This document shows positions 24,103-30,951 of a DNA stretch of 35,660 nt, in pieces. Made by a program: the position numbers and the translations under genes. The notes below the pieces were generated by a model. It ran no database searches. It saw nothing but the letters and a program-made list of their open reading frames with translations, and was not told the DNA's origin. The DNA is from Syntrophobacterales bacterium Delta_02. GTDB lineage: Bacteria > Desulfobacterota > Syntrophorhabdia > Syntrophorhabdales > Syntrophorhabdaceae. Numbering within the stretch: position 1 is the first letter of the stretch; each line of letters begins with the position of its first letter. The DNA is taken from NCBI GenBank assembly GCA_001603955.1, contig LVAA01000096.1, positions 1 through 35,660 of the forward strand, written 5' to 3'.

Positions 24103-24792
24103 ATGCGGAAGAAGACGGTGTTGTTGAAGGTTTTCATATCCATCGTGCTGACCGGCCTTCTCTTCTCCTGTGCGGGGACTTTTGTAAGTCCGGCGGCGCG
24201 CGCCGATTTTGAGGCCGGCCTTGCCCTCTTCAACCAGGGGAAGTTCGCCGAGGCCCTTCCTTATTTCGAGAAGGCGGCCGCCGCCGAGCCGGACTACTAC
24301 GAGGCCCACCTCTACCTCGGCAGGACCTATCTCAACATGAAGAACTTTACCAGGGCGGTCCCTCCCCTGAGGACCGCCTACCGCCTCTCGCCGCAGGACT
24401 TCAAGGGCCAGATCGTCGATATCCTCATAGACGCGCTTCTCGGGGCGGCCTTGTCGGAGGTCAGGACAGGCAACTACGAGGGTTCCCTTTCGTACCTGAG
24501 GGAGCTCATGTCCGTGGACCCGAAGGCGAAGAAGGTAAAGGAGGATATCTCGAACGTGCTTGTCGCCGTGGCGACATCGCTCCTCATGAAGGGCGACGTC
24601 CGCGACGCGGTGAAGCTCTTCGGTGAAGCCGTCACGGAGAACCCCGACAATGCGAAGGCGTACCTCGGGCTTGCGCGGGCACTCTTGAAGACAGGTGCCA
24701 TCCCCGACGCCATAGACGCGGCCCGAAAGGCCCTCTCCCTGGACCCGTCGAGCAGCGATGCCTTCGACCTGATGAAGGAGATGGTGAGGTAG
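24103..24792 (+). CDS. TPR-repeat lipoprotein
   Basis: 229 residues from ATG 24103 (GGGAGG 9-10 nt upstream; GTG 24100 is adjacent). The signal peptide ends in LLFSC, a lipobox. Tetratricopeptide repeats follow: ADFEAGLALFNQGKFAEALP, YYEAHLYLGRTYLNMKNFTR, then less regular repeats in the middle and a clear pair at the C-terminus (NAKAYLGLARALLKTGAIPD). It is an outer-membrane-tethered protein-interaction scaffold, 34 bp after the YdbL-like gene and probably in the same operon, but its partner is unknown. Confidence 0.88.
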   Translation: MRKKTVLLKVFISIVLTGLLFSCAGTFVSPAARADFEAGLALFNQGKFAEALPYFEKAAAAEPDYYEAHLYLGRTYLNMKNFTRAVPPLRTAYRLSPQDFKGQIVDILIDALLGAALSEVRTGNYEGSLSYLRELMSVDPKAKKVKEDISNVLVAVATSLLMKGDVRDAVKLFGEAVTENPDNAKAYLGLARALLKTGAIPDAIDAARKALSLDPSSSDAFDLMKEMVR

Positions 24793-24800
24793 CGAGAAGA

Positions 24801-24927
24801 TGGCTTGAACCGCTTGAATGGCTTGAACCGCTTGAGCGTGAAAGACCTGAAACCTCTGTTTCTCCCGGGACGGACGACTGCGCCCTTGCCTTTAGCTCTC
24901 AGGCTATTCAAACAGTCCAAGCGGCTC
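24801..24927. repeat. word-repeat, GGCTTGAACCGCTTGA type
   Basis: TGGCTTGAACCGCTTGAATG is followed by GCTTGAACCGCTTGAGCG (24801-24838). A weaker inverted arm (GGCTATTCAAACAG, then TCCAAGCGGCTC) lies at 24902-24927. It is the same word family as at 11555-11693 and 25554-25582 and fills the 197-bp gap between converging genes. Confidence 0.6.
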
Positions 24928-24989
24928 TTTTCTCTTGCTTAACAATCTGCTGAGAGTGAAAAGACAAGGATGGCCGATCCTGCCCGTGG

Positions 24990-25442
24990 TTACCTGGGGA
25001 TGAGGGTCTTTATTTTTCTGATTTCCTCTATTCTTTTGTTCCTGTCGCCTATGTAGGGGATGATCATTTCGACCTGGCCGGTCTTCGGGTTGACGGCGAC
25101 GGTCTTCGGTATGAACCTCCCCGCCGCGGGTGAATTCATGGCCTTGATGACATATTGAGGGATGCGATCCGAATCGTTCCTTGAAACGTAGATAACAAGG
25201 GCGCTCCCCCTGAGCTCTCCCATCACGTCCAACGTGGCCGTCCGGGCGAGCCCGCAGCTCGTGTTCTCATCGGAATAGACGAAAACCAGGGGCACGTTCG
25301 TTGATGTGGCCTTCGCCTGCGCATCCTTTAGCGACCCTATCCTGTACACCTCGGGAGGCAGCGAAAACCCCGCGACCGAAACCCCAACCCACCACATCAC
25401 AACGCAAGCCATCACACAGGCAACGCGCAAGACCTGTTTCAT
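24990..25442 (-). CDS. exported thioredoxin-like protein with a single active-site-type Cys
   Basis: 150 residues from ATG 25442; AAAGGA lies 8-9 nt upstream, whereas ATG 25451 is too close to it. A signal peptide covers about 1-25. The body has a thioredoxin-like strand NVPLVFVYSDENTSCGLART, in which only one Cys occupies the active-site position (SCGLA, not CxxC), followed by VIYVSRNDSDRIPQYVI and KTVAVNPKTGQVEMII. Ordinary dithiol chemistry is therefore unlikely. The function is unknown; the fold call is moderate. Confidence 0.72.
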   Translation of the reverse strand: MKQVLRVACVMACVVMWWVGVSVAGFSLPPEVYRIGSLKDAQAKATSTNVPLVFVYSDENTSCGLARTATLDVMGELRGSALVIYVSRNDSDRIPQYVIKAMNSPAAGRFIPKTVAVNPKTGQVEMIIPYIGDRNKRIEEIRKIKTLIPR

Positions 25443-25553
25443 CGCAAACATCCTTTCAGATGAGAATCAACCGTTTCACTCCGGCAGATTTCCAACCGCC
25501 GAAGTCCTGGGCAAAACCCACCGGCTGTCCGTGTAACCGACCAGCCTCCAACC

Positions 25554-25582
25554 CTCAAGCGGCTCAAGCGGCTCAAGCCGTC
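25554..25582. repeat. tandem 9-bp repeat CTCAAGCGG
   Basis: About three tandem copies of a nine-base word (CTCAAGCGGCTCAAGCGG, then CTCAAGCCG) abut the stop codon of the gene ending at 25584. No inverted arm is evident nearby. The rest of 25443-25553 has no gene. Confidence 0.65.
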
Positions 25583-25583
25583 T

Positions 25584-26021
25584 TTACTTGACCTGGCTCG
25601 CCTCCGTCTTTGACAGCGCGATCTTCGCGAGGGCAAGCTTCTTGTACTCCTTCTTTACCTTCTTCATGTCGCCCGCCACGACCGCCTTGTGGAGGTCCCC
25701 TTCCAGCTCTGCCACCTCGAGGAGCTTGTAGTAGTCGAGCGATTCCTTAAGGTGGGCGATGACGATCTTGCCTGTAACGAGGGGATGGTTGTTCGTCACG
25801 TTCGCGTCCTTGAAGGTCAGCCCGTGCTCCAGTTCAACTTCGAGCCCCTTGCGGAACTCCTCGGGGTCGATCTTCATCTTCGTGTCGTTGACCGCCGCGA
25901 GAACGGTCTTCGCCTCCTTCGGCAATATCTTCGCCGTCTTGAGCTTCGTCCAGTCCCTGATATTCAGGGCCTTGCAGAACTTCTGCACCTCCGCCTTGGT
26001 GATATATTCCGGGATCTTCAT
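25584..26021 (-). CDS. DUF5661-family protein
   Basis: 145 residues from ATG 26021, preceded by GGAAGGGGGTTACC. The central block EFRKGLEVELEHGLTFKDAN followed by TNNHPLVTGKIVIAHLKESL and DYYKLLEV matches the DUF5661 pattern (ELEHG, D-P-L-x-TGKIALAHL, DYY). The rest is helical and Lys-rich. It has no signal peptide. The family's role is not known to me. It stands between two word-repeats and appears monocistronic. Confidence 0.8.
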   Translation of the reverse strand: MKIPEYITKAEVQKFCKALNIRDWTKLKTAKILPKEAKTVLAAVNDTKMKIDPEEFRKGLEVELEHGLTFKDANVTNNHPLVTGKIVIAHLKESLDYYKLLEVAELEGDLHKAVVAGDMKKVKKEYKKLALAKIALSKTEASQVK

Positions 26022-26079
26022 GGTAACCCCCTTCCTGAGAATGTGGTGATACAGGCATTGTAGCATAATAAAGGTTTAA

Positions 26080-26224
26080 GGGGAAAAGACCGTTTCAGGA
26101 AAAGAAACCGTTTCAGGTTTCAAGTTCCACGTTTCAGGGAAAGACATTCGAGATGGCTCCAGCGCCAGTTTCGGTTTTTTGCCTGAAACGTGGAACTTGA
26201 AACGTGGAACGGTCTTTTCAGGGG
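26080..26224. repeat. inverted word-repeat, GTTTCAGG/AAGTTCCACG type
   Basis: The left arm 26080-26139 contains GAAAAGACCG and three CGTTTCAGG-like words; the right arm 26181-26224 holds the complements in reverse order. A stretch reading GTTTCAAGTTCCACGTTTCA on the left pairs perfectly with the right arm, giving a stem of over 20 bp. It fills much of the 354-bp gap 26022-26375, which has no other recognisable feature apart from the msrA RBS. Confidence 0.7.
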
Positions 26225-26375
26225 TATACCTGACCCGTGGAAAAGACAATTGCAGTCTATCGCGTCGAAAGGCGAATGACAACAGGTGTCTCTCCTGAAG
26301 GCGCTCACCCGGCGCCCGTCGGGTGCCGGGGGTTGCCTTCTTCGACGAAATGCTTATAGTGTCGAAAGGTCGTTT

Positions 26376-27155
26376 ATGGGACACTTTTTGAAGACAGCGG
26401 TCCTGTTCTTTCTGGCGGTTGGTTCGGCCATGGCCCTGTGGGCCTGCCAGCCAGGCGGTGAGGCCGCAGGGAATGAAACAATGAAGAGTGAAGCAGTAGT
26501 CCGGCAGCATACGGTCAGACCGCCCATCGACCGCGAGCAGCCGGCGCGGTTCGAGACGGCGACCTTCGCCCTCGGGTGATTCTGGAGGCCTGATGCCCGG
26601 TTCGGGCTGGCAAAGGGGGTCATAAGAACGCGTGTCGGTTATGCCGGCGGAGCGAAGGATGATCCCACTTACCACAGTCTCGGAGGCCACGCGGAGACGG
26701 TTGAGATCGACTTCGATCCCTCCGTGATATCCTATGAAGAGCTTCTCCGCATGTTCTGGAAGATGAACGACGCCCGGATGCAGGCCCCGTCGACGCAATA
26801 TCGGTCCATTGTTTTCTATCACAACGACGGCCAGAGAAAGACCGCCGAAAAGATGAAGGCGCAGGGAGAGGCCGGCACCGGGGCAACGATATTCACCGAG
26901 ATAGTACCATTCACGCGGTTTTACCTCGCCGAGGGCTATCATCAAAAATACTATCTGAGGCGGGCCGGCGATATCGCTGCGGAATATCTCGCCATCTACC
27001 CGGACCTGAAGGATTTCATCGGTTCCACGGCGACCGCCCGGGTCAACGGATACATCGGCCGGCAGGGAACAAAGGCGCAGCTCGAAAAGGAGATCGACTC
27101 GCTGGGCCTGTCGGAGGCGGGCCGCAAGAGACTCCTCGCCATCGTCACGCGGTGA
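26376..27155 (+). CDS. msrA: selenocysteine-containing peptide-methionine (S)-S-oxide reductase, lipoprotein form
   Basis: MsrA repairs oxidised methionine. The frame holds one internal UGA (26577-26579) at the exact position of the catalytic Cys: the family motif GCFWGPEARFG reads G-UGA-FWRPDARFG here, followed by GVIRTRVGYAGG, PTYHSLGGHAETVEI and EGYHQKYY. Selenocysteine would be residue 68 of 259. Beyond it there is no Cys at all, so no resolving Cys. ATG 26376 has AAAGGT 5 nt upstream, and a signal peptide ends in ALWAC, a lipobox, placing the enzyme in the periplasm. Readers treating UGA as stop would see a 67-residue fragment and a headless MsrA. Confidence 0.93.
26577..26611 (+). promoter_or_regulatory. 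Sec UGA codon and SECIS hairpin in msrA
   Basis: After the UGA (26577-26579), GCCCG (26595-26599) pairs with CGGGC (26603-26607) around a GTT loop (26600-26602); GCC (26588-26590) and GGC (26609-26611) add an outer helix across an internal loop. The loop begins 20 nt after the UGA and has G first and U second, as expected for a bacterial SECIS element. Confidence 0.82.
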
Positions 27156-27200
27156 GGAGACAGCTTTTCCCTGTAGAAGACTGTTGATAGCGGGGCTCTC

Positions 27201-29087
27201 GTGTGTTATCCCTATTGGGTGACGGAAAACAAGATCCTCTCTGTGGCGTTGACCCCCGCTGTTTTTGTTTTCGCCGCCCTGTGTGTCTTTGCCCTGGCAT
27301 ACAGGTTCTACGGACTTTTCATAGCGCGAAAGGTGCTGCGCATAGACCCGTCGCGGTCAACTCCTTCGGTGACCATGGCCGACGGCCTCGACTACCACAA
27401 GACGAACCGCTTCGTTCTCTTCGGCCATCATTTTGCAGCCATAGCGGGAGCGGGGCCTCTCACAGGGCCTGTCCTCGCGGCCCAGTTCGGCTTCCTGCCG
27501 GGGGCCCTTTGGATCCTCATCGGGGCCGTGCTCGGAGGTGCGGTGCACGATATGGTCGTCCTCTTTGCGTCCATCCGGCATAAGGGCGAAAGCCTTGCAG
27601 TCATCGCCAGGAGCGAGATAGGGAAGACGGCCGGCACCGTTTCCTCCATCGCCTTTCTCCTGATCCTGATCCTGATCCTGACGATCGCCGGCGCATCCAT
27701 TTCCATGACCAATGCCCTTGCCAACAGCCCCTGGGGAACACTGGTCGTGGCGACCACCATACCAGCCGCAGTGATCATGGGCATCATCATGAGAAGGCCC
27801 GGGAACAGGGCCGTTGTCATCGCGAGCGTCATCGGCGTGGCGATGCTGTTCGCCGCCGTGTTCTTCGGCAGGTTCATCACGGAGTTTCCCGAGCTGTCGT
27901 CGTGCTTCAGGCTGAGCGGCAGGCAGATATCGCTTCTGCTTCCTGTCTACGCCTTGGTCGCCTCCGTGCTTCCCGTGTGGCTTCTTCTCGCCCCCAGGGA
28001 TTATCTTTCCACCTTCCTGAAGATCGTCACCATCGGGGCCCTCGCGGTGGGCATCCTTTGCCTGAGGCCGAGCTTCCAGATGCCGGCCTTCACCCGGTTT
28101 TTCCACGGAGGCGGGCCCGTTGTCCCGGGAGCCGCCTTCCCCTTTCTTTTCATAACCATCGCCTGCGGCGCCATCTCGGGTTTCCACGCGACGATCGCGT
28201 CAGGGACGACGCCGAAGATGATAGGAAGCGAAGGAGATATCCCCTTTGTCGGGTTCGGCGCGATGCTCTTCGAAGGCATTGTGGCGATGATGGCCCTCGT
28301 CGCCGCTTGTGTCCTCGTACCGGCCGATTACTTTGCCATCAATTCATCACCGGAGGTGTACTCCACGCTGGGCATGCGGCCCTTCGACCTTCCCTGGCTT
28401 TCCAAAGTTATCGAGGAACAGCTTCAGGGAAGGCCCGGCGGATCGGTGTCCCTTGCCGTGGGAATAGCCTACATATTCTCGAGCATTCCCACCATGGACA
28501 AGCTGATATCCTACTGGTACCATTTTGCCATCATGTTCGAGGCGGTGTTCATCCTTACCCTCATAGATGCCGGAACCCGGGCGGGCAGGTTCCTCCTGCA
28601 GGAGATGGCAGGCATTTTCTTTCCGAAGTTCAACGATCACAACTGGCTGCCGGGGATGACGATCACCGGGCTGGTCTTCACCTTCATGTGGGGTTACCTG
28701 CTCTGCACCGGGTCCATAGCGACGATCTGGCCGCTCTTCGGGATAAGCAACCAGCTTCTCGCCGCCTGCGCCCTTATCATCGTGAGCACGATGCTTGTCC
28801 GCCTAGGGAAGGCCAGATACGTTCTGATCACCCTGATCCCCGGGATCGCCATGGCCGTTATCACGGTCTGGGCCGGTTACATAAACATAACAGTCAATTA
28901 CCTGCCCCAACATCTCTACCTGCTGGCGTTCCTGTGCGCTGTCATCATGGTACTCATCCTTGTCATCATGGCCTCTGCCGCCATGAGGATGAAACACCTC
29001 CTCACCATAAAGACCACGGTGAAGGACCAGTGGGGAGACTACGTGCTGGTCCCGGTCCGTGATGAGGATCCGCGCAGCTCTGCATAA
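27201..29087 (+). CDS. cstA: CstA-family peptide/pyruvate transporter
   Basis: 628 residues with about 16 membrane segments. The start region LAYRFYGLFIARKVLRIDPS, then DYHKTNRFVLFGHHFAAIAG and AGPLTGPVLAAQFGFLPGAL, is characteristic of the carbon-starvation CstA/BtsT family, as are FHATIASGTTPKMI and YLLCTGSIATIWPLFGISNQ. The family imports small peptides or pyruvate at the inner membrane. GTG 27201 is given; GTG 27219 is possible, and neither has a strong RBS. The gene follows msrA by 45 bp on the same strand. GAGGC (29098-29102) and GCCTC (29111-29115) form a short hairpin after its stop, in the gap to a converging gene. Confidence 0.93.
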   Translation: MCYPYWVTENKILSVALTPAVFVFAALCVFALAYRFYGLFIARKVLRIDPSRSTPSVTMADGLDYHKTNRFVLFGHHFAAIAGAGPLTGPVLAAQFGFLPGALWILIGAVLGGAVHDMVVLFASIRHKGESLAVIARSEIGKTAGTVSSIAFLLILILILTIAGASISMTNALANSPWGTLVVATTIPAAVIMGIIMRRPGNRAVVIASVIGVAMLFAAVFFGRFITEFPELSSCFRLSGRQISLLLPVYALVASVLPVWLLLAPRDYLSTFLKIVTIGALAVGILCLRPSFQMPAFTRFFHGGGPVVPGAAFPFLFITIACGAISGFHATIASGTTPKMIGSEGDIPFVGFGAMLFEGIVAMMALVAACVLVPADYFAINSSPEVYSTLGMRPFDLPWLSKVIEEQLQGRPGGSVSLAVGIAYIFSSIPTMDKLISYWYHFAIMFEAVFILTLIDAGTRAGRFLLQEMAGIFFPKFNDHNWLPGMTITGLVFTFMWGYLLCTGSIATIWPLFGISNQLLAACALIIVSTMLVRLGKARYVLITLIPGIAMAVITVWAGYINITVNYLPQHLYLLAFLCAVIMVLILVIMASAAMRMKHLLTIKTTVKDQWGDYVLVPVRDEDPRSSA

Positions 29088-29129
29088 CGGTGAACGTGAG
29101 GCGGGGGGCGGCCTCCCCGGAAACGACAT

Positions 29130-30452
29130 TCATCTGAAGACGTCGTCGAGCCAGTCAAAAAGCACCTGGCCTATGATGCTGCGGTTCTCCATCACGCAAT
29201 GGTTTGTCGCGCCTTCATTGGCGGGGGTGATGAACATCTTTTTCTTCGGATTGGCGAAGCCGTCCATGGCGATCTTCTGCTGGCGCTGTACCTCGGCGCT
29301 CCTGTACTCGCCCTCCCCGACGATGACGAGGGCCGGGACCGTCACCTTCGCGGGATCGAAGCTATAACCCTTGTTGGCCGGTGCGAGACCGGCAGGGTTG
29401 TCCATGGCCACACCCCAGCGCCAGCAGATGGCCTTGACGATGTTGCCGTGGAAGGTTGTCCAGGAGGCGATCTCCTCCTGTGTTGCTGTCACCACGGGCA
29501 TGGCCTTGAAGAGGGGGTAGGCGTCGACCACGGCGGAATTCATGGCAATGGCCCTGATCCTTGGGTCATGCATGGCGGCCTGGGGCACGAACCCGCCACC
29601 ACCGCTGTATCCGTAAGCGGCAAGCCGTTTGGGGTCCACATCGGACCGGCCGAGCGCGTAGTCGATGACTGCCTTCATCGGGACGTTCATGTCAGGTCTG
29701 AAGGTCTTTCCCTCGAGGGGGAGCATGCCTTGCCCGGGCAGGTCCACGGTCATGAAGTTATAACCCCGGTCGTGGGTCTGGGGCATGATGTAGAAATAAA
29801 GGTCCTCGGCAAACGTCTCTCCGCCGCCGACCATGACAAGGGTCTTCCCCGGTGTCGTCCCCGCGGCAGCCTTGCGGAAGTATCCCGGAAGCACCGTTCC
29901 CTCGAAGGGGATCTCAAAGTACTCGACGGGCGGGTCGAAAAGGGGCCCGGCTTTCCTCATGATGCCCCGCAGCTTGATGCCCCTCTCCCTGAAGCGCGCG
30001 TCCGTCGGGAGCATGGAGATGAGGGATATCCGTATATAGTTGGCGGCCCGCTGGTACTGGTCGCGGGCGCTAACCTTGTGGCCGCCGGCGAGCGACGCAT
30101 CTCCCCGGGCCTCGGCACGGGTCCCGAGGGCGTACCACTCATCCTGCCAGGTCGCGGCATCACCGTCCTTTATCCTTGATGCCGCGTAGAAGGCCTCGCC
30201 CGCCTCGACACCATGGTTCACGGCGGCACCGAGGACGAGGGTGCCGAAATGGAAATCCATGTCCGTATCGTTGAAATGGAACCTGACACCCGTGTCATGG
30301 GCATCGAAGGACTTCCCCTTTTCGCCGGCCTCGGCCGCCTTCGTGCCGGCCGCCCCCTGGGGAGCGGCGAGGCAATCGCTTGAGGTTAAGGCGCCCGCGA
30401 GAAAGATGGACGCAAAGAAGACCGTCATTGCCGAATGGAATCTGTCCTTCAT
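29130..30452 (-). CDS. exported alpha/beta hydrolase
   Basis: 440 residues from ATG 30452, where AAGGAGG lies 8 nt upstream; the open frame continues to 30680 but without coding character. A signal peptide (about 1-28) precedes an N-terminal helical region and an alpha/beta-hydrolase domain (about 190-440). The nucleophile elbow reads GYSGGGG, the oxyanion-side strand LVMVGGGETF, and the catalytic His is probably in NEGATNHC. The arrangement recalls FrsA-like/dienelactone hydrolase relatives. The substrate is unknown; periplasmic ester or peptide hydrolysis is possible. Confidence 0.85.
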   Translation of the reverse strand: MKDRFHSAMTVFFASIFLAGALTSSDCLAAPQGAAGTKAAEAGEKGKSFDAHDTGVRFHFNDTDMDFHFGTLVLGAAVNHGVEAGEAFYAASRIKDGDAATWQDEWYALGTRAEARGDASLAGGHKVSARDQYQRAANYIRISLISMLPTDARFRERGIKLRGIMRKAGPLFDPPVEYFEIPFEGTVLPGYFRKAAAGTTPGKTLVMVGGGETFAEDLYFYIMPQTHDRGYNFMTVDLPGQGMLPLEGKTFRPDMNVPMKAVIDYALGRSDVDPKRLAAYGYSGGGGFVPQAAMHDPRIRAIAMNSAVVDAYPLFKAMPVVTATQEEIASWTTFHGNIVKAICWRWGVAMDNPAGLAPANKGYSFDPAKVTVPALVIVGEGEYRSAEVQRQQKIAMDGFANPKKKMFITPANEGATNHCVMENRSIIGQVLFDWLDDVFR

Positions 30453-30648
30453 GTCGAAAACCTCCTTATTCTCTGTCCGGCGGAATGCCGGCTCTCTTTG
30501 TTTGTTGTCCCACGGGCCCCTCGCCGGCGGGATTCTCAGGATGAACCGGCATAGCCGGACCTTGTGGGTGTCATCATCTTTTAGCGTCGAGACGGGCCAT
30601 TCGGGGTGAAGGCTCGCGGGCATCGCAGTATCTATTGTACGAAAAAAC

Positions 30649-30674
30649 GGCTGTTTTCGAAACAAAAAGCAGCC
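30649..30674 (-). terminator. intrinsic terminator without an obvious upstream gene
   Basis: On the minus strand GGCTGCTTTT pairs with AAAACAGCC (one wobble or bulge) around a short loop and is followed by GTTTTTT, a textbook intrinsic terminator. No minus-strand gene lies between it and the ATPase gene at 30952, so it may end a short leader or small RNA, or attenuate the hydrolase message. The 499-bp gap 30453-30951 also holds a 14-bp palindrome ACCCCGCGCGGGGT at 30720-30733 and a promoter-like site. Confidence 0.5.
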
Positions 30675-30815
30675 ATTCATCCTACCCGTATGCCCCTGGA
30701 ACAGATCCTGCCCGCATGGACCCCGCGCGGGGTTCCCGTTGCCGTATCATGAACCATACGTGACATCCCCGAAGTCCCCGACCCCTTCTCTGTCCTGTCT
30801 TCGCGCAGGGGGTGG

Positions 30816-30843
30816 TTGTCTCATCGGAGTGAGCGGTTATACT
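30816..30843 (+). promoter_or_regulatory. possible sigma-70 promoter for the H+-ATPase gene
   Basis: TTGTCT (30816-30821) and TATACT (30838-30843) are separated by 16 bp and lie about 110 bp before the ATG at 30952. The -10 box is close to consensus; the -35 box is two bases off. Confidence 0.35.
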
Positions 30844-30951
30844 CTTGTAAGGTCATTGACAGGATATTCGTGAAGTTTGCCCCTATCATTCCTGTTTGCT
30901 GCCGGATGCACCGGCGGGCGCCATGGAGGGTTTTAACGGGAGGAAGATGCC

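Noticed and set aside
29130..30680. 516-residue version of the alpha/beta hydrolase
   Set aside because: The first 76 codons have no coding character, while ATG 30452 has a strong RBS and begins a clear signal peptide.
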